From the NCBI GenBank assembly GCA_035607415.1, contig DATNAQ010000048.1:1-64000 (forward strand): 64,000 bases of DNA, in the 5' to 3' direction. Position numbers and translations under genes: made by a program. Of the stretch, positions 1 through 6,961 are shown one piece after another. Below the pieces are notes generated by a model, which made no database searches, had not been told where the DNA came from, and saw only the letters and a list, made by a program, of their open reading frames with translations. This DNA is from JAQBQH01 sp035607415 (GTDB lineage: Bacteria > Myxococcota_A > Polyangia > Palsa-1104). Numbering within the stretch: position 1 is the first letter of the stretch; each line of letters starts with the position of its first letter.

Positions 1-160
1 AGGGCTACATCGACGGGACCTACGTTCCGGCAAAAAAAGGGGGGACCTCGTCGGCCGCTGTCGGGCTGGGAATGCCACAAAGGTCATGGCAATCGCAGAC
101 CGCGATGGTCTTCCACTCGCTCTCTATCTTGCGAGCGGAAAGTCTGCCGCCCGCCACCTC
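1..160 (+). mobile_element. IS5-family transposase remnant with A7G6 slippery run
   Basis: Two frames together read as the DDE core of an IS5-type transposase. From position 9 one frame gives IDGTYVPAKK (the IDGT/S-x-V-x-AKKGG signature). After the run of seven A and six G (32-44), the -1 frame gives GDLVGRCRAGNATKVMAIAD and then RDGLPLALYLASG, the usual 'GN-TKVM-ADRDGLPL' block. The heptamer A AAA AAA in phase gc-A-AAA-AAA is a classical -1 slippage site, and some IS5 subgroups are known to make transposase by frameshifting. The 5' part lies outside the window. Homology stops near 137-160, where toxin sequence takes over, so the element is truncated on its right side. The IS5 call rests on motif recognition. 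Confidence 0.7.
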
Positions 161-364
161 CGCGGCGAGATCTACGAAGTGCGAGCAAGCTCTGAAGACC
201 GCATCTTTCGCATCCTGTTCGCAACAGAAGGCCGCTACAGCCAGGTCCTGCTATCACTCAACGCCTTCGCCAAGAAGGGCCAAAAGTGCCCGCCTGCAGA
301 GATCGATCTGGCCGAGAGACGTCTGACTGACTGGCGCAAGCGCGGCAAAGCTTTGAAGAATTAG
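86..364 (+). pseudogene. Transposase/RelE-HigB toxin chimera, toxin N-terminus missing
   Basis: The open frame from ATG 86 encodes 92 residues, but only residues from about 27 on (EIYEVRAS..., then RILFATEGRYSQVLLS, FAKKGQKCPPAEIDLA) match the RelE/HigB-like Gp49 toxin family (PF05973). Residues 1-20 are transposase (MAIADRDGLPLALYLASG). Full-length relatives are about 100-120 aa and carry some 40 more residues before the 'ELR' strand, so the toxin has lost its N-terminal part and sits in frame with the IS remnant. The C-terminal catalytic half, including the F-x-KK-x-QK segment, is intact. The partner antitoxin follows after 76 nt. Whether the chimera is made or active cannot be told from sequence; I infer inactivation. 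Confidence 0.72.
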
Positions 365-368
365 CTTA

Positions 369-396
369 AACGCCATAGCTCCTGAGCTATGGCGTT
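369..396. promoter_or_regulatory. Perfect 13-bp inverted repeat between toxin and antitoxin
   Basis: aacgccatagctc at 369-381 is followed by ct and its exact reverse complement at 384-396. It begins 5 nt after the toxin stop codon and lies 45 nt before the antitoxin start. It could be a hairpin that separates expression of the two genes or a dyad bound by the XRE antitoxin. No T-run follows, so an ordinary intrinsic terminator is less likely. Confidence 0.6.
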
Positions 397-440
397 GACA
401 GTAACGCCTTGAGTGCTAGATTGAGATCCCAGAGGATCCG

Positions 441-719
441 ATGGCTGACGAAGACTTTCTTGACGAGGTGATCGCTGAGCGTCGCGCCAAGAACGCTAAG
501 TTCCCGAAGCTCGTTGCAGAGGCCGAGCGGCGCCGAGAGATTGCGAAGTGGCTCGCGAGCCGGCGGGAAGCGCGACATCTGTCGCAGACGATCGTCGCCG
601 CGAAGATGAACACCTCTGCCTCCGTCGTTTCCAAGCTTGAAGCGGGAGCCGATGTGAAGCTGTCGACTATGCAGCGCTACTGTGCTGCCATCGGCGTGAG
701 TTTTCCCCCGAAGGCATAG
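441..719 (+). CDS. XRE-family antitoxin (HigA-like)
   Basis: The 92-aa protein has an acidic helical N-terminus (about 1-35) and a helix-turn-helix at about 36-90: REIAKWLASRREAR, LSQTIVAAKMNTSASVVSKLEAG, then STMQRYCAAIG, the usual Cro/CI-XRE layout. Antitoxins of RelE/Gp49-type toxins are commonly XRE proteins encoded just downstream of the toxin (the higBA order), as here. AGAGGA about 6 nt before ATG 441 supports the start. It probably represses its own locus through the dyad at 369-396. With its toxin beheaded, it is either a relic or an orphan repressor/anti-toxin. The helix-turn-helix call is strong and the pairing is inferred from position. Confidence 0.82.
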   Translation: MADEDFLDEVIAERRAKNAKFPKLVAEAERRREIAKWLASRREARHLSQTIVAAKMNTSASVVSKLEAGADVKLSTMQRYCAAIGVSFPPKA

Positions 720-754
720 TCACCACACCAGGGCCGTCCCCAACGAACCGCATG

Positions 755-1159
755 CTAACCGCACTCGAGTTTCGTGACGTGCCAGGACCGAGTCGACGGC
801 TGGTAACTCGCTTTCCACCTGCACCCACGCTCCCATGTGATCCATCCGTCCTCGAAGTAGATGACGAGCGTTCCGAGTTCGTTCGCGATCACGTCAATTT
901 CGTCTGGCGGCCAATTGAGCCACGCGCGTGGCAACCACAATTGCGCGACTGAGATGCGCAAGGGCAACTCTGTCCACGTTTGACCATCGTCGCTGCTGGC
1001 AAAAAGCACGGCGCGCTCCGGCGAACCGGAGAGCTTGTTGAGGATCGCGAGGGGGCCCCGCGGTCGGCGCCCTGCAACGATCCAGCGGTCCTGTATCGAG
1101 CATGCAGTGTCCGGCTTGATGGTTGCGTTCGCGACCTGTGTCGGAATCTTTGGTACCAA
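755..1159 (-). CDS. Hypothetical protein in the CPCC cluster
   Basis: This frame of 134 codons runs from a TTG at 1159, 6 nt after the stop of the CPCC gene and in the same reading frame. No known family was recognised. Middle segments look protein-like: FASSDDGQTWTELPLRI resembles a BNR/Asp-box strand (S-x-D-x-G-x-T-W), and the rest is rich in aromatic and acidic residues (LNWPPDEIDVIAN, VIYFEDGWITWERG). There is no signal peptide or membrane segment. The start is uncertain because the only nearby in-frame option is TTG. It could also be the former C-terminal part of a longer CPCC protein cut off by the TAG at 1166-1168. Confidence 0.5.
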   Translation of the reverse strand: MVPKIPTQVANATIKPDTACSIQDRWIVAGRRPRGPLAILNKLSGSPERAVLFASSDDGQTWTELPLRISVAQLWLPRAWLNWPPDEIDVIANELGTLVIYFEDGWITWERGCRWKASYQPSTRSWHVTKLECG

Positions 1160-1165
1160 GAGCCT

Positions 1166-1456
1166 CTACTCCTCCACCACCTCTTCGCCGTCGATGACGA
1201 AGCGGCGTAGCCGCGGCTCGTCGCTACGCGGCGATCTTACGTGTGCGACGGCGCGCTCATCACTGGCCCGATACTTGAGATAGTTGCGACGAGCCACGGT
1301 CAGGCTTGTCTGGTTCGGACCACCACGTTCAATATCTGCGTCCTCGCTGTCCTGACCATCGTCTTCCCAGAAGCAGACTTCACAGATCTCGAAACCACCA
1401 CGCTCACTCAGCGTGGCATAGCCACAACACGGGCACGCCTGCGTCGTGGCTGTCAC
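1166..1456 (-). CDS. Cysteine-rich CPCC-domain protein
   Basis: The 96-aa protein carries the full CPCC family pattern (PF14206 type). CPCCGYATL near the N-terminus and CEVCFWEDDGQD about 20 residues later form a likely four-cysteine metal knuckle. It continues with GGPNQTSL, AR-NYLKY and the tail found in the family. The start is GTG at 1456, chosen because it leaves eight residues before the CPCC motif. The family has no established biochemical role. Its members are small accessory proteins that often sit in genomic islands, sometimes next to toxin or immunity genes. It lies in a minus-strand group with the genes at 755-1159 and 1487-2116. Confidence 0.85.
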   Translation of the reverse strand: MTATTQACPCCGYATLSERGGFEICEVCFWEDDGQDSEDADIERGGPNQTSLTVARRNYLKYRASDERAVAHVRSPRSDEPRLRRFVIDGEEVVEE

Positions 1457-1486
1457 GCCGCCACCGCTGCGCTGCCACTGTGCGCG

Positions 1487-2116
1487 CTATCGGACGTAAT
1501 CAATGACCTCAACGAAATAGCCATGCTGTTCTCGACATTCGCGTCCGTCGAACATCATGCCTTCGATCTGCTGCGCTGGCTCGCCGCAAAGCTCCGCTGC
1601 CCGCACCAACACGTCATCGAGACTGTGGCCGTCGATGACTGAATCGAAGGTGCGCTCGAACGGTAACGCGGAGTCTGGGCCGTACGCGACGAGCGGCGAC
1701 CGCAGTTGCCTCGCGAGCGCACGTGCGCACGCTCTCAGTGGCTCGCGCAAGCCATCAAGGTTCAGGACGAACCCTATGAGCTTCTCAAGGTGGGCTGCGA
1801 ATATCGCCCGCCGGCCAAATACCAGGCGGAACCCGGCCCAATGGAATGTCACGAGCTCTTCTGCCCCAGGAGCCGTCTGCTCCCACGCAGCTTCGATATT
1901 CATTGCACTGAACTGGTCAGGAATCAGGCTCCTGAACTCGTCAACTGCGCCGAGATTGCCCCATCGCGGCAGCATCGTTGTCCAGAGAGCCTCGGCTGCC
2001 TCTCGCATCGGCGCACAGGAGAAGACGCGATCTGGCAAGCCGCGAACATCGTCGGCGCTGAGCTGGTGACCCAGTACGATTGCGAGACTGATTCCCACCA
2101 CGCAAGCGTACCGCAA
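1487..2116 (-). CDS. Hypothetical protein, 209 aa
   Basis: No recognised family. Reading from TTG 2116, the first 20 residues are hydrophobic (ACVVGISLAIVLG) and could be a signal segment, but an in-frame GTG at 2101 would shorten them. The body is an alpha/beta mix with well-formed segments such as EEVVTFHW-like EELVTFHWAGFRLVFG and FDSVIDGHSLDDVLVRAAELC, ending in YFVEVIDYVR. Codon use is less GC-rich than the backbone genes after 7 kb. It is upstream of the CPCC gene with a 30-nt gap, so the three minus-strand genes could be one transcript. A (GT)n-like stretch at 2121-2130 lies just before its start. Confidence 0.5.
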   Translation of the reverse strand: MRYACVVGISLAIVLGHQLSADDVRGLPDRVFSCAPMREAAEALWTTMLPRWGNLGAVDEFRSLIPDQFSAMNIEAAWEQTAPGAEELVTFHWAGFRLVFGRRAIFAAHLEKLIGFVLNLDGLREPLRACARALARQLRSPLVAYGPDSALPFERTFDSVIDGHSLDDVLVRAAELCGEPAQQIEGMMFDGRECREQHGYFVEVIDYVR

Positions 2117-2166
2117 ATAGTGTGTGTGTGACGTGATGCGATACGCGCCGGCTTCGTCGGATCGCG

Positions 2167-2178
2167 TACACTGGGGAG
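2167..2178 (+). promoter_or_regulatory. -10-like TACACT and Shine-Dalgarno of the phosphorylase-domain gene
   Basis: TACACT (2167-2172) is followed by GGGGAGG (2173-2179 region) and ATG 2182. The very short distance means the TACACT may not be the true -10. The GGGGAGG is a strong ribosome binding site and fixes the start of the gene at 2182. Confidence 0.45.
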
Positions 2179-2181
2179 GCG

Positions 2182-3981
2182 ATGGCCAAGTTCACCCCGC
2201 GACAGATTGTCACGCAGCTCGACGCTGACTTTCCAACAACCCGATGGGAGCCGGGGAACTTCTACGTCGATCGGTCTCTCCATCACTCAAAGGTCTCAGT
2301 GATTCACGAGATGCTTCAGCATCTCGACCTAGGCGCGTATCGGCTACACGGGACTGAGGAAACGAACTTTCTCGTAGCGCAAATGGCAGTCAAAACATTC
2401 GCCGTCGGAAATCAGGGCGATCTTCAGGTGTCGGCGTCGCTCGGAAGGAACCCTCTAGCAATCATTCGAGAAGTATTACTCGCCGCGGCAGCCGCGGCGC
2501 CGGAAGGAGACTCGCCTCAGGCACAGCCGGCTCCGCCTAGTTCGACCCAACCGGCGACAACGCCCGCAGAGATCAGGAAGCAACCAGAAGCTCGAGCGCG
2601 TCACCGCGCGGTCATCCTCACTGCGCTAACTCTCGAATTCAAAGCGGTCGTTGCGCATTTACGTGATCTCCGAAAAGAGCGACATCCGAACGGCACGATG
2701 TATACGACCGGCACGTTCGGCGACGGGGAGGAATGGACCGTTTCTGTCGCGGTCGTAGGCGCCGGCAACGCACGAGCGGCACAGGAAGCAGAGCGCGCTG
2801 CGACTCATTTCAAACCGGAGACAATGTTCTTCGTTGGAGTTGCTGGCGGACGTAAGGACGTCAAGCACGGCGATGTCGTCGCTAGCGAGAAGGTCTACGG
2901 ATACGAATCGGGTAAGGCTACGGGGAAGAAATTTCTGCCGCGACCTGAGGTTGTTGATGGCTCATATGCTCTGGTCCAGTTGGCGTTCCACGCGTCGACG
3001 ACGGACGACTGGACGAAGCTGGTTTCACCTAGGCCCGCGCCGGCTCCCTCGGTCTTCGTCAAGCCGATAGCGTCGGGAGAGAAACTTGTCGGGTCGTCGG
3101 AGTCGTCGGTAGCGAAGTTGCTCGGCCAGACGTATGGAGATGCTCTCGCCGTCGAGATGGAAGGGTATGGTTTCTTGAAGGCAATTCACGCGATGACGGG
3201 CGTTTCGGCGATCGTCCTTCGTGGAGTCTCCGACCTGCTTGATGACAAGCCGAATGCGGATGCGTCCGGAACACAGGAGTTGGCGGCGCGCAATGCCGCT
3301 GCGTTTGCATTTCAACTGCTCCGCGATTTCTCGGATTCTGTGGGTCCGACACTCACGACACCTGGAGGACCTTCGACAATCCCCGCTCTCCCGAAGATGA
3401 CGTTGGAAACATTAAGCGGCCTGACCCTTCCGACGTCGCCAGGGACGATCTCATCCGAAGCCTTCGCGACGCTCCGCGAGCACGTATTCTCCATCTCGAC
3501 CGGAGATCCGAAGGCGGTCTCCTCCATCCGCTTTCGTATGCAGTTACCTGAATTGGTAATTGCAACCCGGGTTGACGGGCCTGCCGGCACTGCTGTGACG
3601 TTAAAACCTGAGCGAATGGAGTTTCTCGCCTCTGCAAGCGGCGGAGGGCAGGTCACGGTTCACGGAGATGCGTCACAAGCCCCCGCGGCGAACCTAGCGG
3701 TCGAGATAGCCCAACTGCTGCCACAGCAGACCGTCCGCTTTCGCTTCCTAACGATTGCCGACGGCTCTCGATCCGAATGGTCACGCGAAAGAGACGAGGA
3801 AATCTTCGCCGGCTCGTCCGCTCACTATATTGAGGGTCAATTTCTGTTCGAACGAAGCGGCGAATACTCGGAACGTCGATTCTTCGTTCGGCTGAATTAT
3901 TATCGTGCGAGCAGGAAGATTCAGAGTGAAGAAGTCGAGGACGAACGCATGCAGCCACGCGTGATGTCGATGTCGTCCTAG
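2182..3981 (+). CDS. Nucleoside-phosphorylase-domain protein, putative conflict-system effector
   Basis: The 599-aa protein has three parts. Residues 1-105 form a small alpha/beta domain of unknown type, perhaps an effector-associated adaptor. A Pro/Ala-rich linker (about 110-138) follows. Residues 140-385 are a purine nucleoside phosphorylase/MTA-SAH nucleosidase-fold domain: HRAVILTALTLEFKAV at the start, VAVVGAGNARAA, FFVGVAGGRKDVKHGDVVAS, the nucleoside-binding AVEMEGYGF at about 323-331, and LRGVSDLLDD at about 347-356. Residues 400-599 look like a beta-rich domain without a recognised family. Stand-alone phosphorylase-fold domains with N-terminal adaptors occur as predicted NAD/nucleotide-degrading effectors in bacterial conflict systems, and this role is inferred here. 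An alternative is a metabolic nucleosidase, but the flanking domains and island location argue against it. Confidence 0.75.
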   Translation: MAKFTPRQIVTQLDADFPTTRWEPGNFYVDRSLHHSKVSVIHEMLQHLDLGAYRLHGTEETNFLVAQMAVKTFAVGNQGDLQVSASLGRNPLAIIREVLLAAAAAAPEGDSPQAQPAPPSSTQPATTPAEIRKQPEARARHRAVILTALTLEFKAVVAHLRDLRKERHPNGTMYTTGTFGDGEEWTVSVAVVGAGNARAAQEAERAATHFKPETMFFVGVAGGRKDVKHGDVVASEKVYGYESGKATGKKFLPRPEVVDGSYALVQLAFHASTTDDWTKLVSPRPAPAPSVFVKPIASGEKLVGSSESSVAKLLGQTYGDALAVEMEGYGFLKAIHAMTGVSAIVLRGVSDLLDDKPNADASGTQELAARNAAAFAFQLLRDFSDSVGPTLTTPGGPSTIPALPKMTLETLSGLTLPTSPGTISSEAFATLREHVFSISTGDPKAVSSIRFRMQLPELVIATRVDGPAGTAVTLKPERMEFLASASGGGQVTVHGDASQAPAANLAVEIAQLLPQQTVRFRFLTIADGSRSEWSRERDEEIFAGSSAHYIEGQFLFERSGEYSERRFFVRLNYYRASRKIQSEEVEDERMQPRVMSMSS

Positions 3982-3990
3982 AACGACGCG

Positions 3991-4962
3991 TTACTTGAGC
4001 GCGGCTTCGCTCGCCGATCGCAAGAATCCGGGCACCTTCGCCGCCTCGTCGGGCGGCAGGTGAAACAGCATCTTTCCGTTTGCGACAGCGACCGGAATAA
4101 CGCTGACGCCATCCACCTCAATCGGCGACGCATTCTCGATCGTCGTTGCTAAAGCGCGCGCCTCATCGACGCTGAGGCGGAACGTAAATTGGCCGAACGT
4201 GAGAGTAACTGCTGGCCCCGACCCACGGATGTCGTACGTCAAAGGCTTGCGCGCAAAAGCTAGCAGCTCCTCGGTGCTGAATTGTCGCGTCGTTGGTGCC
4301 GTGATGAGCGGTGCTCCCCCGTACTCCAAACTCTCAAGGTACCAGCATCGGCAATAGAAGACGCAGTCAGGCCTCGGCTCTCGACGAAAGGCCCACTCCG
4401 CTGGCACCGGGCCCAATACCGTAGTTCCACTATTCGAAACAGCAGGGCGCACTCCGGGCCATTGCGCTGGAAGGCGCCCCGGCGCGGCAAACTCTCTTTT
4501 GGTTGCCCAAACGTCAACAACGAGGCGGGTCGTCACGGGATCGTATTTGTCGTCGGGCGCGAGCGAGAAGGCGGCGAATGCCCCTTCCCACTTACTTTGG
4601 TGCCGACCAACATGAGGCTCTGTCGATCCGGGTGGCGCCGCTGCGACGGTAACAAGGTGAATCACGTCTGAAACTAGGGCGCCATCCACAACTCCTGCGG
4701 GCGCGAGTTCGATCGTCGCCGCTGCACTCTTGAGGTGCACCATAAGGTTGTCGTGAATCGTCAGGTGATGATCGTCGACAGGATCGGTGCTGTTACCGCG
4801 GACCAACAGAGCCCCTGGAAGCGGCGCTGCAACCATAGAAGATATGGCGCCCTTGATCTCAAGGATGGCGTGGCGCGTGTCTGAGCCAAAACTCGCGCCC
4901 GGCGGCATGAAGACGATTCCACCTGGTGCGCGTGCCTTGGATTCAGTCGAACTCTTAGACAT
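3991..4962 (-). CDS. Hypothetical protein, 323 aa
   Basis: No family was recognised. ATG 4962 is preferred over GTG 4968. The protein is soluble-looking with no signal peptide. An N-terminal beta-rich half (AILEIKGAISSMVAAPLPGALLVRG..., HHLTIHDNLMVHLKSAAATIELAP) resembles a ligand-binding or jelly-roll fold. The C-terminal third includes VTLTFGQFTFRLSVDEARALAT and ends in DEAAKVPGFLRSASEAALK. It is convergent with the phosphorylase-domain gene (10 nt apart) and divergent from the 5058 pair. Its position between them makes it part of the same cargo block, but nothing in the sequence shows a role. Confidence 0.62.
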   Translation of the reverse strand: MSKSSTESKARAPGGIVFMPPGASFGSDTRHAILEIKGAISSMVAAPLPGALLVRGNSTDPVDDHHLTIHDNLMVHLKSAAATIELAPAGVVDGALVSDVIHLVTVAAAPPGSTEPHVGRHQSKWEGAFAAFSLAPDDKYDPVTTRLVVDVWATKREFAAPGRLPAQWPGVRPAVSNSGTTVLGPVPAEWAFRREPRPDCVFYCRCWYLESLEYGGAPLITAPTTRQFSTEELLAFARKPLTYDIRGSGPAVTLTFGQFTFRLSVDEARALATTIENASPIEVDGVSVIPVAVANGKMLFHLPPDEAAKVPGFLRSASEAALK

Positions 4963-5057
4963 CAGCACCCCTGTGAGAAGATCCTACTGGACCATGAAAG
5001 GTAGCGATTATCGTTGCCAAGCCAGTCACGCCAATTGTTCATAATGAGGCATTCGTC

Positions 5058-5573
5058 ATGCTCAACACGCTCCATGTCCACTACGGCCAAGCATACGTCG
5101 AGAGTGGAGGAGAGCACCCCGACGCCGACATGGAACAGAACTTTCGCGGGCAGCCGCAAGGGCTCTGCGGAGCGAGAATTCCAGGGGCGCTTTTCCTCAT
5201 TACTGGGCTTCACACTGGCACCGTCGGCTTTGAAGTACGCATCCATGGTGATGAGCCGCCCGTGGACGAAACGTTCGAAGACATCGTCGAGGTGTCGTTC
5301 AGACCGGCGACGCAGGACGTTCAACTCACCGAATGGGCGGCGCAGGCGACCTATCCCCTCGCCATCGAGCACCGCGACTACCGCGTTCGTTACAGCGCAC
5401 GCGGCATGGATGCGGCGCACGAACAAGACACCGTCGTCGACGGTGAGCCTATCATCGACTCGTACCTGCTCGAATTCTGGCCCGCAGCCCCGGCCGCTCA
5501 ACGGATCGTGAAACAGACGAGTGCGAACGCCGCCTACTGGCATGACTACGCGCGGGGCTTGGGTCCAGCATGA
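5058..5573 (+). CDS. Hypothetical beta-rich protein translationally coupled to an EF-Tu domain-2 protein
   Basis: The 171-aa acidic soluble protein has the look of a compact beta-sandwich. It starts LHVHYGQAYVES, has the conserved-looking core QPQGLCGARIPGALFLITG and GTVGFEVRIHGDEPPVD, then DYRVRYSARGMDAAHEQDT, and ends with YLLEFWPAAP and AAYWHDYARGLG. I recall similar uncharacterised proteins in other GC-rich bacteria, but no function is established. Its stop overlaps the next start (ATGA at 5570-5573), so the two products are probably made together and may act as a complex. The start ATG 5058 has only a weak GAGG-like site before it. Confidence 0.72.
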   Translation: MLNTLHVHYGQAYVESGGEHPDADMEQNFRGQPQGLCGARIPGALFLITGLHTGTVGFEVRIHGDEPPVDETFEDIVEVSFRPATQDVQLTEWAAQATYPLAIEHRDYRVRYSARGMDAAHEQDTVVDGEPIIDSYLLEFWPAAPAAQRIVKQTSANAAYWHDYARGLGPA

Positions 5574-5869
5574 ATCGTAAGAACAATGAAGTGCGCGTGC
5601 CCGCGTTCAGGATGCTCATCGGGAACATCTACGAGATCCGCGGTCTCGGACCGACGGTGACGGGCTACATCGAATCCGGCACGGTCCGGGTCGGAGATCG
5701 GCTCGCTGTCGTCCGCTCGGACCAACGCACAGAAGTCTATGTAACGGCCATTCAGCGGTTCCAAGCGTCGCTGAGTGAAGCTAGCGCCGCGGACAACCCC
5801 GTCGGCATCAGCCTCTCAGGAATCGATCGCGATGAGATTCACAATCGCGACCTTCTCGTCGGGGGATAG
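5570..5869 (+). CDS. Stand-alone EF-Tu domain-2-like beta-barrel protein
   Basis: The 99-aa product is only the second domain of a translational GTPase. FRMLIGNIYEIRGLGPTVTG and YIESGTVRVGDRLAVV are followed by VYVTAIQRFQ, the ASAADNPVGISLSGIDRDEI turn and a final RDLLV, matching the EF-Tu/IF-2 domain-II barrel strand by strand. No GTPase domain (no P-loop, NKxD) is encoded nearby. It overlaps the previous gene by 4 nt. Database entries of this type are often labelled as EF-Tu-family GTPases although they cannot bind GTP. Possible roles are RNA or tRNA-end binding or simple protein scaffolding. This is inference; the fold assignment is firm. Confidence 0.82.
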   Translation: MNRKNNEVRVPAFRMLIGNIYEIRGLGPTVTGYIESGTVRVGDRLAVVRSDQRTEVYVTAIQRFQASLSEASAADNPVGISLSGIDRDEIHNRDLLVGG

Positions 5870-5948
5870 AACGCAGAGGGCCAAGAAGACTCGCGTCGAT
5901 ACTTGAGCAGTCACGACAGGTTGCGACAGGAGGAAATTCGCGACCTAA

Positions 5949-6200
5949 TTATCGCGAATAGGCGCTCGCGGCTCGACTGAGTTCGTTGGCAATGTCGGAC
6001 CGTAGCTCCGGGGGCTCCAAGACCATCGCCTTGTCGCCGAATCCGAGAACCCAGTTGGCGACCTCGAGCGTTCCGGCGACATCCATCGTCAGCTCGATTC
6101 CACCAGACACGTTCCGGATTCGTTGCGTCGGATGCCACTGGCGACGACGGACAAAGCGCGCAACCCGCTCGTCAAAGAAAACGCGAACGCGCTTCACCTC
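5949..6200 (-). pseudogene. C-terminal fragment of a WYL-domain transcriptional regulator
   Basis: Reading on the minus strand from about 6200 to the stop at 5949 gives KRVRVFFDERVARFVRRRQW, HPTQRIRNVSGGIELTMDVA, LEVANWVLGFGDKAMVLEPP and ELRSDIANELSRAASAYSR. This is the WCX/C-terminal extension of WYL regulators (VRxxFxxxVAxYVxxRxWHPSQ... LGFGxxxxVLEPPELR). The helix-turn-helix and WYL core are absent. The homology ends where the integrase fragment begins on the other strand, so both genes lost their N-terminal parts at the same junction. The gene is a relic. Confidence 0.8.
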
Positions 6201-6205
6201 GCCTC

Positions 6206-6835
6206 GGATGGCTGCAGGTGAATCCGCTCGCAAGCGTCAAAGGCGTCGGCCGGCGCAATGCCGGCAAGCAACAGCACACCGGCGACGAGACGCGAAAGCT
6301 GTACGCGCATTGCCTCGCGCGAGCGGAGTCTGGCGATCAAGCAGCGCTCGGTATTCTGATGGCGCTGCTCATGGCCCTGCGATCGGGAGACGTCTCCCGA
6401 CGCGTGGTGCGCGACGTGGATCTCGACGCGACCGTTCTTCGCGTCTACGACGGCAAGACCCTCAAGTCGAACCGTCCGAGGAAGATCCCCGAGGTGCTGC
6501 AGCCGCTGCTACGGAAGCTTGTAGACGGCCGGCAGCCCTTCGAGCCGCTGTTCAAGACGCCGTACACCGAGACCGGCCACCACACGCGTCGCTGGCTGGA
6601 AGAGGCCATGGTGCGCTTCTGCAAGGCGGCGGACGTGCCGTATGTCTGCCCGCACGCGCTGAAGGGCACTGCGGCTACCCTCCTCGCTCAGACCGGCGAG
6701 CTGGCCGACCGCATCGCGGATCATCTCTCGCACGAAGAAGCCTCGACCACCTCGAAGCACTACGTGGCCAGGGGCGCCATCGAGCAGGCTCAGGTCACGA
6801 GGGCGTTCGCGGTCATCGCTGGAGGTCGGCGATGA
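6206..6835 (+). pseudogene. Tyrosine recombinase (integrase) C-terminal catalytic half
   Basis: The open frame from GTG 6218 gives 205 aa, and homology begins slightly upstream in the same frame (GWLQVNPLASVKGVGRRN, the hinge before the catalytic domain). Catalytic landmarks are the box-I Arg in ALLMALRSGDVSRRVVRDVD, the beta-hairpin Lys region KTLKSNRPRKIPE, a box-II HALKGTAATLL where the usual HxxR is HxxK, LSHEEASTT for the second His, and the Tyr in SKHYVARGA. The N-terminal arm/core-binding domain is missing, so normal integration is unlikely. It ends 50 nt before the 3' end of the tRNA-Met gene, the usual place for an island integrase. Confidence 0.8.
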
Positions 6836-6884
6836 TTTCGAGTGCCGTTTCGTGTGCCGGAGGGAAAACCGAGCTGCTAAGTCC

Positions 6885-6961
6885 TGGTGGCTCCTCTCAG
6901 AATCGAACTGAGAACCTTACGCGTATGAAGCGTCTGCTCTAACCAGTTGAGCTAAGGAGCC
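6885..6961 (-). tRNA. tRNA-Met (CAT), probable island attachment site
   Basis: The reverse complement folds as a complete 77-nt tRNA: acceptor GGCTCCT pairing with AGGAGCC, D-stem GCTC/GAGC, anticodon loop TTCATAC (anticodon CAT), five-base variable loop AGGTT, T-stem CTCAG/CTGAG with loop TTCGATT, and an encoded CCA. It resembles elongator Met tRNA, though a CAT anticodon can also be tRNA-Ile2. The first anticodon-stem pair is G-A (27-43). Island material lies beyond its 3' end, fitting integrase-mediated insertion at the tRNA 3' half. The second attachment copy is not in the window. Confidence 0.95.

Noticed and set aside
5570..5869. A truncated tuf (EF-Tu) gene
   Set aside because: The frame starts and ends as a complete domain-2 barrel, is coupled to the previous gene, and no domain 1 or 3 remnants flank it.
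1..6960. Prophage
   Set aside because: Only an integrase fragment is phage-like; no capsid, tail, terminase or lysis genes are present, so it is better described as a degraded genomic island.
6885..6961. tRNA as pseudogene because of the G-A pair at the top of the anticodon stem
   Set aside because: All other stems are perfect and CCA is encoded; one mismatch is tolerated.
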